DNA from: Candidatus Sulfobium mesophilum
GTDB taxonomy: Bacteria > Nitrospirota > Thermodesulfovibrionia > Thermodesulfovibrionales > UBA6898
Direction: 5' to 3'
DNA: 64,000 nt
Assembly: GCA_900302705.1 (NCBI GenBank)
Contig: OUUY01000086.1
Location: forward strand, 1-64,000
Shown one piece after another: positions 34,896 through 44,439 of this stretch; positions within the stretch are counted from its first letter, which is position 1; each line of letters opens with the position of its first letter. The translations under genes were made by a program, and so were the position numbers. A model generated the notes under the pieces. It did no database searches and had not been told where the DNA came from. It saw only the letters and a list, made by a program, of their open reading frames with translations.

Positions 34896-35032
34896 TATTT
34901 CGCTTCTTCCTTCTTAGTCTCCTCTTTGAAGACCTCTATGATACTTCTGACCTTGATGCCTGCCTGCTGAAGGGCCTTCTGGATATCAGGAAGCTTTGCG
35001 TCTTCTACCTTAAGCATAAAATTGCTGTTCAT
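34895..35032 (-). CDS. Short conserved-looking gene between frr and the DksA-like gene (45 aa)
   Basis: The minus strand reads a 45-codon frame beginning MNSNFMLKVEDAKLPDIQKA and ending in a Glu/Lys-rich tail. GGAGG lies seven bases before the ATG, the gene starts two bases after the frr stop, and its TAA stop shares an A with the DksA-like ATG, so it is embedded in a coupled operon. The predicted fold is strand-helix-strand-helix, LKVEDAKLPDIQKALQQAG then IKVRSIIEVFKEE, like a small ferredoxin-like or regulatory half-domain. No family recognised. Confidence 0.75.
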   Translation of the reverse strand: MNSNFMLKVEDAKLPDIQKALQQAGIKVRSIIEVFKEETKKEEAK

Positions 35033-35034
35033 TG

Positions 35035-36313
<1,279 letters not shown>

Positions 36314-36934
36314 TCAGCAGCTCTTCGGCTCGGAAGGCCTGGTTTCGCCGAGTTGATATCTGACAAATCGCCTCACAACGATATTTTCTCCGACCTTAGC
36401 AACCTTCTCGGTAATGAGGTCTTTTATCTTCTTCTTCTGGTCGGGGTCCTTCACAAATATCTGGTCCAGAAGACAGGTGTCCGAAAAGAACTTCTCCAGT
36501 TTCCCCTCGACTATCTTTTCGACCACCTGCGGCGGTTTGTTTGTGACCTGCGCCCTGTAGATCTCCTTCTCCCTTTCAATCACATCCTGTGGGACTTCCT
36601 CCCGCGAAAGATAGCCCGGATTTGCGGCCGCAATATGCATTGCGACGTCTTTCACCATTCCCCTGAAATCATCCGTCCTCGCCACAAAATCCGTTTCGCA
36701 GTTCACTTCGATCATCACGCCTATTTTGTCCATGTGTATATAAGACCCTATCATGCCTTCAGAAGCTGTCCTGCCTGCCTTTTTAGCAGCCGTCGCCAGA
36801 CCTCTTTGCCTGAGAAGGTCGACGGCCTTTTCAAAATCTCCGGCGCTTTCAACGAGTGCTTTTTTGCACTCCATCATGCCCGCGCCTGTTTTTTCCCTTA
36901 GGTCCTTGACCGCGTCAGCGGATATAGTAGTCAT
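36314..36934 (-). CDS. tsf: Elongation factor Ts
   Basis: Nucleotide-exchange factor for EF-Tu. 206 aa, the short form with a single core domain, as in Thermus and many deep lineages, rather than the ~280-aa E. coli type. The N-terminal UBA-like region ([19 protein letters not shown]) and the [12 protein letters not shown] signature near residue 80 are intact; TDFVAR contacts EF-Tu. Its ATG overlaps the rpsB stop (ATGA). Confidence 0.96.
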   Translation of the reverse strand: MTTISADAVKDLREKTGAGMMECKKALVESAGDFEKAVDLLRQRGLATAAKKAGRTASEGMIGSYIHMDKIGVMIEVNCETDFVARTDDFRGMVKDVAMHIAAANPGYLSREEVPQDVIEREKEIYRAQVTNKPPQVVEKIVEGKLEKFFSDTCLLDQIFVKDPDQKKKIKDLITEKVAKVGENIVVRRFVRYQLGETRPSEPKSC

Positions 36935-37695
36935 TCAGTCACCTCCTGGGCCTCTTCGGTCTCGATCTTTTCAGCCACCTGGGCCTTCTCAGCCTCCTGC
37001 TGCGCCTCTTTTGACAGAGCCGCCTTCCCCTCAGTCACAGCATTGGCGATCTTTGAGGTCAGAAGCTTTATCGCCCTTATAGCGTCGTCATTTCCAGGAA
37101 TGACATAATCGATCTCGTCGGGGTCACAGTTCGTATCGACCACAGCGACTATCGGAATGGACAATTTCCTGGCCTCGGCTATAGCGATTCTCTCTTTCTT
37201 AGGGTCTATCACGAACATAACCCCTGGCAACCCCTTCATGGGCTTGATTCCCGAGAGGTTCTTGTCCAGTTTGCCCCTTTCCTTCTCAAGTGATGAGGCC
37301 TCCCTCTTGGGCAGGAGTTGCATTGTCCCGTCTTCTTTCATTGTCTCTATCTTTTTCAGTCTTTCTATGCTCTTCTTTACCGTCGTAAAATTTGTCAGCA
37401 TGCCCCCAAGCCATCTCTGGTTTACAAAATACGCTGACGACCTGTTGGCTTCCTCCGCGACCGCGTCCTGGGCCTGTTTTTTCGTGCCTACAAAAAGCAC
37501 CTCAGATCCCGTGGCCGCGACATCCCTCACGAAATTATAAGCCTCCTCAAGGCCTTTCAGGGTCTTCTGAAGGTCGATAATGTAGATGCCGTTTCTTTCG
37601 CCGAAGATATACTTCTTCATCTTCGGGTTCCAGCGCTTCACCTGATGACCGAAATGTACCCCGGCCTCAAGCAACTCTTTCATTGAAACTACCAT
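36931..37695 (-). CDS. rpsB: 30S ribosomal protein S2
   Basis: Last-assembling small-subunit protein at the 30S head-body junction, needed to bind S1. 254 aa. Conserved [25 protein letters not shown] at the start, [25 protein letters not shown], and [20 protein letters not shown]-like ending (here [19 protein letters not shown]). A Glu/Gln/Lys-rich tail of about 30 residues extends the C-terminus. AGGAGG six bases before the ATG; first gene of the operon. Confidence 0.97.
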   Translation of the reverse strand: MVVSMKELLEAGVHFGHQVKRWNPKMKKYIFGERNGIYIIDLQKTLKGLEEAYNFVRDVAATGSEVLFVGTKKQAQDAVAEEANRSSAYFVNQRWLGGMLTNFTTVKKSIERLKKIETMKEDGTMQLLPKREASSLEKERGKLDKNLSGIKPMKGLPGVMFVIDPKKERIAIAEARKLSIPIVAVVDTNCDPDEIDYVIPGNDDAIRAIKLLTSKIANAVTEGKAALSKEAQQEAEKAQVAEKIETEEAQEVTE

Positions 37696-37801
37696 TGTGA
37701 GCCTCCTGTGGTTTTTCCTCCGCCTTCCCTGCCAACCCGTTTAGGGACCAATGGCAGGACTGTAGCCGGCGTGTGAATTTTCAGCCCGCAAAATGCGGGC
37801 C
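37696..37801 (-). promoter_or_regulatory. Structured rpsB leader (candidate S2 autoregulatory RNA)
   Basis: The untranslated leader holds two strong hairpins: GCCCGCA/TGCGGGC (37785-37791 with 37795-37801) and CCTGCCA/TGGCAGG (37728-37734 with 37753-37759) with an inner CCC/GGG step. The second lies 33 bases before the start codon. Ribosomal-protein operons are often autoregulated at such leaders; binding by S2 is inference only. Confidence 0.4.
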
Positions 37802-37877
37802 GCTTAAGTCTAAAAGACTACCACAGCCGCGCTTTTTTTTCAAGAAAACAAAGGAACGAAAAGGATGCTGAGTTGCA

Positions 37878-38513
37878 TCAGAGATTCCGGGAAAACTTTT
37901 TTAGTCTATCAGTGACAACCTTTTTAGCTGCACCGATCCCTTTGGCCCTGAGTGTGGCAAGTATCTCTACCGAGGCGAGCCCTTTGAGGAAGCGCTCCCT
38001 CCTGCCCTTTTCGGGGACTGCCGTCATAGCCTTCCTTCTTATCTCTTTTACGAATTTCAGGTAGCCGGAAAACTCGGAGCCATACAAGAGCTGAAGCTCC
38101 TGCCGGATGGCCCGCGAAAATGCCGGGCTTGCACCCCCTGTAGATATCGCAATAACAAGATGCCCCCTTTTGACAACCGAGGGGGCGATGAAATTGCATT
38201 CCTCAGGCACATCCACCACATTGACCAGGGCAGGGGCGTCTTTCGACACCCTTCTGTTAGTCTCGGCAGAATCCGTCGCTGCAATCACCAAAAAAGCGCC
38301 CTCGAGGTCACCTGTCCTGTATTGGCGCGGTATATGTCGTATCATTCCTGCTGTGAGGCTCTTCCGGAGTTCCTTTGTAAGAGAAGGACTAATCAGCGTG
38401 ATATCCGCGCCTGAGGAAATAAGGGCGCTGACTTTTCTCTGGGCGACTTTTCCGCCTCCCACTACCACCGCTTTCCTGTCTGTAAGGTTGAGAAATGCAG
38501 GATAGTAATTCAC
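37878..38513 (-). CDS. Precorrin-2 dehydrogenase / sirohydrochlorin ferrochelatase-like (Met8/CysG N-terminal type)
   Basis: 211 aa. NAD-binding fold opening AVVVGGGKVAQRKVSALI near residue 15, the conserved VVDVPEECNFIAPSVV segment near 105 and TGGASPAFSRAIRQELQ near 128, matching the siroheme-synthase N-terminal module that oxidises precorrin-2 and may insert iron. The methyltransferase half (CysG C-terminal) is absent, as in Met8 and SirC. It feeds siroheme or heme d1 pathways, consistent with hemA and hemC nearby. bamD starts 15 bases upstream of it in the same direction. Confidence 0.88.
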   Translation of the reverse strand: MNYYPAFLNLTDRKAVVVGGGKVAQRKVSALISSGADITLISPSLTKELRKSLTAGMIRHIPRQYRTGDLEGAFLVIAATDSAETNRRVSKDAPALVNVVDVPEECNFIAPSVVKRGHLVIAISTGGASPAFSRAIRQELQLLYGSEFSGYLKFVKEIRRKAMTAVPEKGRRERFLKGLASVEILATLRAKGIGAAKKVVTDRLKKFSRNL

Positions 38514-38527
38514 GGGCAGGGACCGGG

Positions 38528-39298
38528 TTATTTCTTGTCCCGGGGCTGAAGCCTGGAAAGCTCCTTCCTCGCGTCAGAAGCAAAAGGGCTGTTGGGATAT
38601 TTCTCGATAATACTATTAAGAATTTCCACGGATTTTTCCTTTTGTCCGATCTGCTTATAGGACTGGGCAAGATCAATCAGGACCTTCTCCTGCTTTTTAT
38701 AATCGGGAAATTTCTTTAACAGTCCCTCGAACCGTCCGATTGCCGGGGCATAGGCCCCCTTCTTCATATAAAATTCGCCCACGAGAAATTCGTAATCTGC
38801 CATGACGTTGAGGCACTTTTCGATCCTTATCTCGATCAATTCCTTGTACGGGTTCCTGGGGAAATCGCGCTTCAGCTTTTCGAACTCGGCAAGCGCGCTG
38901 GCCGCGCCGCTATAGCCCCTCTCGGGGCTCTCGATCTGGTTGAAATACACCATCGCGATCTGATATTGGGCGTACGAAGCATTCTTATGGTCAGGATACA
39001 TCTCAAGGAATTTCCTGTATTCGGCTACAGCAAGTTCCGGCTCGTCTTCCTTCACGTAGGAATCAGCAATCCTGAGTTGCGCAAGAGGGGCGAATTTTTT
39101 TGTGAGATCCCTGTTTCGGACCTCAAGCAAAACGGTTCGCGCTTCTGCATATTCCTTATCGTCGATGAGCTTGTTGCCTCTTGTAAAAAATTTCTCCGCA
39201 TCGAAAGGTTCGTTGGGTTTAACGGATGACTTGCCGGAGCAGGAAAGAATTGAAACAGCGGCTAATAAAACAAAAATGAGACGGAATATTTTCATCAT
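38528..39298 (-). CDS. bamD: Outer-membrane assembly lipoprotein BamD (YfiO)
   Basis: Component of the BAM complex inserting beta-barrel proteins. 256 aa from ATG 39298 (39295 also possible; no clear site). Lipoprotein signal with lipidated Cys at residue 20 in SILSC. The mature part is five TPR repeats: EYAEARTVLLEVRNR, DLTKKFAPLAQLRIAD, ELAVAEYRKFLEMYPDHK, a DFPRNPYKE middle, then SYKQIGQKEKSVEILNSIIEKYPN near the end. Lies just beside the GC-rich repeat element upstream of the radical SAM gene. Confidence 0.93.
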   Translation of the reverse strand: MMKIFRLIFVLLAAVSILSCSGKSSVKPNEPFDAEKFFTRGNKLIDDKEYAEARTVLLEVRNRDLTKKFAPLAQLRIADSYVKEDEPELAVAEYRKFLEMYPDHKNASYAQYQIAMVYFNQIESPERGYSGAASALAEFEKLKRDFPRNPYKELIEIRIEKCLNVMADYEFLVGEFYMKKGAYAPAIGRFEGLLKKFPDYKKQEKVLIDLAQSYKQIGQKEKSVEILNSIIEKYPNSPFASDARKELSRLQPRDKK

Positions 39299-39329
39299 GT
39301 ATTTAACCGCTTGAGCGGCTTGCAAGTCA

Positions 39330-39534
39330 ACCAAAATTCACCTTCAACTTTGTGCGGGGATGCATTCGGGCGGATTCAGCGGCGCGTATTGCCTGCCGCA
39401 GGCGGGCGCGCCGGTCGCCACGGCGACTCGCCGAGGAGAGTTCCTCGGTCCACGACTCGTAGAGAGCGAAGCGAGAATGATGGGAGAATGCCGTCTCCGC
39501 GCAAGTGGTGACTTTCTCGATGGTGAATTTTGGT
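39330..39534. repeat. GC-rich element bounded by 13-bp inverted repeats (dispersed repeat copy A)
   Basis: ACCAAAATTCACC (39330-39342) and its exact reverse complement GGTGAATTTTGGT (39522-39534) enclose about 180 bases that are much richer in G and C than the flanks and internally palindromic (GCCTG-CCG-CAGGC near 39391). Two blocks inside, 39385-39407 and 39464-39478, recur with 19/23 and 14/15 matches in the same order on the minus strand at 45817-45869. No transposase is encoded. It occupies the gap between divergent bamD and the radical SAM gene. Confidence 0.6.
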
Positions 39535-39582
39535 CAAGTTCGTTGCTTGCCAAAGCTTCCGGGTGGGTGTTATCTTTTAAAG

Positions 39583-42078
39583 GTGAACCTTTTATCTTTT
39601 CAGAAACCCAGCAGATATATAAACAGTGAGCTTAATTCAATACATAAGAAGGCGCCCTTAAAGACGGCCCTCGCCTTTCCCGACATCTATGAGATCGGGA
39701 TGTCTCACCTTGGACTTAAGATCCTCTATGACATTGTCAACAGGCTTCCCTTCGCTTCTGCCGAAAGGGTTTTTGCCCCATGGACAGACCTCGAAGACGC
39801 TCTGAAAAAAAAAGGGCATCTTCTTTCTTCTCTTGAATCAGGACTGCCTTTAAGGGATTTCGATATAGTCGGTTTCAGTCTCCAGTACGAGCTATCGTAT
39901 CCGACCGTCCTTAACATGCTCGATCTGGGCGGCATTGCGGTCAGGACAGAGGTGCGTCTTGAAAAAGGAGGACCGCTCGTGATAGCAGGCGGCCCCTGTA
40001 CGTTAAACCCCCTTCCGATGTCACCCTTCATAGAAGCCTTCTTTATAGGGGATGCCGAGGAGGCCATAAAGGAAATCCTCAAGACATACCTCGGATGGAA
40101 AGAAGGCGGCAGGCAGGGAAAGGAAGGCCTTCTTAAGGCACTGGCCGAAATAGACGGGGTCTTCGTCCCATTCCTGGGCAAGGGCAAAAAAGTCATGCGC
40201 AGGATCATCCCCTCTCTTGAAGACGCCCCGTTTCCTGAAAAGCCTGTGCTTCCTTATACCCATATTATTCATGACAGGGTCAACATCGAGATTGCAAGGG
40301 GCTGTTCGATGGGATGCAGGTTCTGCCAGGCAGGCATGGCCTACAGGCCGGTCCGTGAAAGGTCGCCGGAGAAGGTCCTTGAGCTTGCCGAAAAATCATT
40401 AAAAAATACCGGATATGAAGATGTCTCCTTCACATCTCTAAGCTCCGGCGATTATTCCTGCCTTCAGCCGTTGATGAAGGAATTTAACAGGAGGTTCGGA
40501 GCAAGGAAGATCTCGATGTCTCTGCCGTCACTTCGCGTTGCTTCGGTAAACAGAGATATCCTGCGTGAGATAAGGGCGGTAAGAAAAACAGGGTTCACCA
40601 TCGCCCCGGAGGCGGCAACTGCACGGCTCAGGTCGGTAATCAACAAGGACTTTTCTGAAGACACTTACATCAGTGCCCTTGAGACACTTTTTAAAGAAGG
40701 CTGGCATAACCTGAAACTTTACTACATGTGCGGACTCCCGACAGAGACCGAAGAAGATATAGCCGCAATCCCCGAGATGGTGCTTCAGGCGATAAAGATA
40801 TCCAGGAAACTCACAGGCAGACATGTCAACATAAGCGTGGGGGTGTCTTCCTTCATACCTAAACCTCATACGCCGTTTCAGTGGTACGGACAAGACCCCG
40901 TTGACGTCCTCAAAGAAAAGAACTTCTACCTTAAGAAGGCGCTGCTTAAAAAGGGGGTCAAATACAAGGGACATAACGAGGAAATGTCGCTTCTGGAAGC
41001 AGTGCTCGCCCGGGGAGACGAGAGCGTCTCGGCCCTCATGGAGGCTGCCTGGAAGGCCGGATGCAGGCTCGATGCATGGACCGAGGTCTTCGATTTTGAA
41101 AAATGGAAAAGGGCTATGGACGTTTCCGGAATAGACGCCGCCATGGTGGCCGAAAAAAAATATCCTCTTGAGGCCGTCCTTCCATGGGAAGATATTCAGA
41201 CCGGCGTTACAAAAGATTATCTTCTCAGGGAGTACCAAAACGCCGTCTCCGGCAACTTCACCTCTGACTGCCGAAAAAGCTGCCGAAACTGCGGCGTCAT
41301 CTGCGCGAAGATGGAAAGATCGGAAAGTGCTTCCGAAAATAACGGATCAGGAAAGGTTTCCGGAGAACCCGGAATCTCCTCCGGCAGTCTTCACAAGGAC
41401 ATCTTTCCACCGCTTCTGGAAGAGTCCGTAAGGATCAGGGTCGAATATTCAAAAACAGGCAAGGCCAAGTATCTTTCCCATCTCGAACTGATGACTGCTA
41501 TTGTAAGGGCATTTCGGAGGGCCGGTTTTCCGCTAAAATATTCAAGCGGGTTTCATCCGTCGCCTAAGATATCCCTTGGCCCCGCTCTCGGCGTGGGCAT
41601 CGCGGGTCTCAAAGAATATCTGGATATGGAAATGGCCCCGCCCGTAAGACAAGAATCCTTCCTTGAGGCGCTCAACAGGGTTTTACCCGAAGGCATAAGG
41701 GCAAATAAAATGTCTTTGCTTGACAAGCATGAAATGTCACTTAGCAGTTTTATTGTAAGATATATTTATGAAATAAAGGCTGATCAGATGCTTGACTGCT
41801 CAGTATTTTTCGGAAAGGAAGAGGTCCTCGTTGAAAGAAAAGATGGACTCATTGATATAAGAAAGATGGTGGAGGATGCGACTGGCCTTGATGAGAAGAC
41901 CTTCCGGGTTACGCTCAGGGAACACGACGGGCTTAAGGTGAGGCTCAGTGAATTAATGCCGTTGCTTTTCGGAGTTCCTGCAGAGGAGTTGGATATAACC
42001 CGCGTAGCTGTTTTCGGGTGGAAAGGGAGTTGGACGGAACCCATAGAGGGTGAGAGGATATGGGCAGCGAGATCCTGA
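39583..42078 (+). CDS. Radical SAM protein (TIGR03960 type) fused to DUF2344 (TIGR03936)
   Basis: About 831 aa. The N-terminal part has a B12-binding-like region (LKTALAFPDIYEIGMSHLG, ALEDLKK-type segment), then the radical SAM cluster motif C-x3-C-x2-C in ARGCSMGCRFCQAG near residue 240, followed by the TIM-barrel core. After a CRKSCRNCGVICAK cysteine region near 590 a DUF2344 domain follows (VEYSKTGKAKYLSHLELM, FHPSPKISLGPALGVG). This fused form is common upstream of rng; its substrate is unknown. Start at GTG 39583 chosen by family alignment, where LLSFQKPSRYI should begin; longer readings run into the repeat. Overlaps rng by 19 bases. Confidence 0.85.
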   Translation: MNLLSFQKPSRYINSELNSIHKKAPLKTALAFPDIYEIGMSHLGLKILYDIVNRLPFASAERVFAPWTDLEDALKKKGHLLSSLESGLPLRDFDIVGFSLQYELSYPTVLNMLDLGGIAVRTEVRLEKGGPLVIAGGPCTLNPLPMSPFIEAFFIGDAEEAIKEILKTYLGWKEGGRQGKEGLLKALAEIDGVFVPFLGKGKKVMRRIIPSLEDAPFPEKPVLPYTHIIHDRVNIEIARGCSMGCRFCQAGMAYRPVRERSPEKVLELAEKSLKNTGYEDVSFTSLSSGDYSCLQPLMKEFNRRFGARKISMSLPSLRVASVNRDILREIRAVRKTGFTIAPEAATARLRSVINKDFSEDTYISALETLFKEGWHNLKLYYMCGLPTETEEDIAAIPEMVLQAIKISRKLTGRHVNISVGVSSFIPKPHTPFQWYGQDPVDVLKEKNFYLKKALLKKGVKYKGHNEEMSLLEAVLARGDESVSALMEAAWKAGCRLDAWTEVFDFEKWKRAMDVSGIDAAMVAEKKYPLEAVLPWEDIQTGVTKDYLLREYQNAVSGNFTSDCRKSCRNCGVICAKMERSESASENNGSGKVSGEPGISSGSLHKDIFPPLLEESVRIRVEYSKTGKAKYLSHLELMTAIVRAFRRAGFPLKYSSGFHPSPKISLGPALGVGIAGLKEYLDMEMAPPVRQESFLEALNRVLPEGIRANKMSLLDKHEMSLSSFIVRYIYEIKADQMLDCSVFFGKEEVLVERKDGLIDIRKMVEDATGLDEKTFRVTLREHDGLKVRLSELMPLLFGVPAEELDITRVAVFGWKGSWTEPIEGERIWAARS

Positions 42079-43568
42079 TAAACGTTACAAGGGGAGAAAC
42101 GCGAGTCGCCTTGCTAGAGGGCGGACAGGTCGTCGAATTCTACGTCGAGCGCAAACGTGATGCGAGCCTTGTAGGGAATATTTTTAAAGGCAAGGTCGTC
42201 AAGATCCTTCCGGGCATGCAGTCGGCTTTTGTGGACATCGGCCTCGAAAAGGCGGCCTTCCTGTACGTGGCCGACATTAAAGCGGACACCGACGAATATG
42301 CCCCGTTTTTTGAGGAGGAAGAAAAAGAGAACACCCTCGGGGGGGTGATACCGAAGAGATGCCGTTCGGAGATGACGATTGAGGAGATCATCCAGGAGGG
42401 TCAGGAGTTTCTGGTACAGGTTTCCAAAGACCCTATAGGGTCCAAGGGCGCCAGGGTCACCTCATATATAACGCTGCCTGGCAGATATCTTGTGCTTATG
42501 CCTAACGTTGAACATGTGGGCATTTCAAGAAGGATATCCGACGAGGAGGAAAGAAACAGACTGAAGGAACTCGTCGAGAGGATAAAGCCCGCGGGCTTTG
42601 GTCTTATCATCAGGACAGCCAGCGAAGATTCCACCGAAGAAGACATCCAAAAAGACCTCCAATTCCTTCTTCTTCTCTGGGAAAACCTCGCAGAGAAGAA
42701 GGACAGGGTGCCTGCAAGAGGACTCCTTTACAGCGACCTGGATCTTGTGTTTCGGTCGGTACGCGACCTTATGAGCCAGGACGTCGAACGGCTGATAATC
42801 GACTCAGCCGAGGAATATAGCAGGATCATCGATTTTGTAAAAACATATTTTCCCAAACTGCTCGACAAAATAGAATTATATGAGGAGGCCGAGCCTTTGT
42901 TTGATGCCTTCGGAATAGAGCTCGACATATCAAGAGCGGTCGGCAGGAGGGTCTGGTTAAAGTCCGGAGGATACATAGTCGTCGACCAGACTGAGGCAAT
43001 GACCGTTATAGACGTAAACACCGGAAAATTTGTCGGCAAAGAGGGCCTGGAAGACACTATCCTCAAGACAAACCTCGAAGCCGTGAAGGAGATAGCATAT
43101 CAGATAAGGCTTAGGAACCTGGGTGGCATAATCATTATCGATTTCATTGACATGGACAAGTCCGAAAACAGGGACAAGCTCTTCAGCGCCTTCACTGAGG
43201 CGATGAAGAAAGACAGGGCTAAAAACACAATCTTTCATATATCCGAGCTGGGTCTTATCCAGATGACGAGAAAAAGGGTGAGAGAGAGCCTGGGCAGAAC
43301 GCTCAGCACAACCTGTCCCTACTGTGAAGGAAAAGGGTTTGTAAAATCTCCTGACACGCTCTGCTATGAAATCCTGAGGACCATAAAGAAGCTTGCGAGA
43401 CACGGCAGTCAAAAGATCATAATTACCGCTCATCCTGTCGTGGCCGAGATGCTCTCTGACGAGGAGATGCTCGGAATTGAGGATGTGGAAAGCAAGTACG
43501 GCGTTAAGGTGATGATCCGCGCCGACAACAAGATGCACCAGGAAAATTACGAAGTAGGCGCATTGTGA
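42060..43568 (+). CDS. rng: Ribonuclease E/G family endoribonuclease
   Basis: Processes rRNA precursors and degrades mRNA. 502 aa, RNase G-like length without the RNase E degradosome scaffold. S1 domain in the first 100 residues (VGNIFKGKVVKILPGMQSAFVDIG), 5'-sensor and catalytic region with DVNTGKFVGK (metal-binding Asp near 318) and IIIDFIDMD near 360, then the zinc-link CPYCEGKG near 420. Starts inside the radical SAM gene behind AGAGG; larE follows at a GTGA overlap. Confidence 0.94.
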   Translation: MGSEILINVTRGETRVALLEGGQVVEFYVERKRDASLVGNIFKGKVVKILPGMQSAFVDIGLEKAAFLYVADIKADTDEYAPFFEEEEKENTLGGVIPKRCRSEMTIEEIIQEGQEFLVQVSKDPIGSKGARVTSYITLPGRYLVLMPNVEHVGISRRISDEEERNRLKELVERIKPAGFGLIIRTASEDSTEEDIQKDLQFLLLLWENLAEKKDRVPARGLLYSDLDLVFRSVRDLMSQDVERLIIDSAEEYSRIIDFVKTYFPKLLDKIELYEEAEPLFDAFGIELDISRAVGRRVWLKSGGYIVVDQTEAMTVIDVNTGKFVGKEGLEDTILKTNLEAVKEIAYQIRLRNLGGIIIIDFIDMDKSENRDKLFSAFTEAMKKDRAKNTIFHISELGLIQMTRKRVRESLGRTLSTTCPYCEGKGFVKSPDTLCYEILRTIKKLARHGSQKIIITAHPVVAEMLSDEEMLGIEDVESKYGVKVMIRADNKMHQENYEVGAL

Positions 43569-44413
43569 GCATGGAAAAACCACTCATCTCGGACAGTCAA
43601 TTTCTTGACCTCGTGACCTCTCTGAAAGAATGCGGAAGCGCTGTTCTTGCCTTTTCAGGCGGTGTCGACAGCTCTTTCTTGCTGGCTGTCATGAAGACTG
43701 CACAGATGAGAATATTGGCTGTAACAGCTATATCAGAGACAATGCCGCGCCAGGACAAAGATGCATCCACGGCATTAGCCGGTGAACTTGAAGTGGAACA
43801 CCGTTTCATACATACCGGTGAACTCCAGAGCGAGTCTTTTGTAAGAAACACCCCTGATCGTTGTTATTTCTGCAAGGATGAGCTTTTCAGAAACCTACAG
43901 GCCATTGCCAAAGAGGAGGGCTTTCAGCATGTCTTCGACGGGTCAAACTCAGATGACATGACCGACTACAGGCCGGGAAGACGGGCCGCTTTGCTTCACG
44001 CCGTGCGAAGTCCCCTTGCCGAACAGGGACTTTCGAAAGACAGGATAAGGGCACTGTCCAGAGAACTCGGGCTAAAGAACTGGGACCGGCCTTCCTCACC
44101 TTGCCTGTCCTCACGTATCCCATACGGCCGGAGAATAACGGCCGAGGCCCTGCGCCGCGTGGGACAGGCAGAGGAATTCATCGTTTCCTTAGGCATTCGC
44201 GAGGCGAGGGTGAGAGATTATGAGGAGTGCGCACGGATTGAGGTTAACGAAGACGATATGCATGTGTTATTGAATCCCACTAACAGACGTATCATCACAG
44301 AGAAATTACGGTCTCTTGGATACCACTTTGTCTCGATGGACCTGGAAGGTTACAGAAGCGGAAACATGAACAGGGTTCTTGAAGATGGCAACAAGGCCAG
44401 GGTCAGCAGTTAA
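43565..44413 (+). CDS. larE: ATP-dependent sacrificial sulfur transferase LarE
   Basis: Sulfurises the pyridinium precursor of the nickel-pincer (NPN) cofactor of lactate racemase and related enzymes. 282 aa. PP-loop SGGVDSS at residues 31-37; C100-x2-C103 in CYFCKDEL and C180 in SPCLSSR form the three-cysteine set that in some LarE proteins holds a 4Fe-4S cluster carrying the sulfur, which would make this a catalytic rather than sacrificial type. GTG start 43565 overlaps the rng stop. LarB, LarC and LarA are not in the window. Confidence 0.88.
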   Translation: MSMEKPLISDSQFLDLVTSLKECGSAVLAFSGGVDSSFLLAVMKTAQMRILAVTAISETMPRQDKDASTALAGELEVEHRFIHTGELQSESFVRNTPDRCYFCKDELFRNLQAIAKEEGFQHVFDGSNSDDMTDYRPGRRAALLHAVRSPLAEQGLSKDRIRALSRELGLKNWDRPSSPCLSSRIPYGRRITAEALRRVGQAEEFIVSLGIREARVRDYEECARIEVNEDDMHVLLNPTNRRIITEKLRSLGYHFVSMDLEGYRSGNMNRVLEDGNKARVSS

Positions 44414-44439
44414 ACCGGCCTCTGTTTTCCTGTCGCTCT

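Noticed and set aside
36353-36901. Long plus-strand reading opposite tsf
   Set aside because: Shadow of tsf produced by codon bias; no site or family. The same applies to long readings opposite mreB and fusA.
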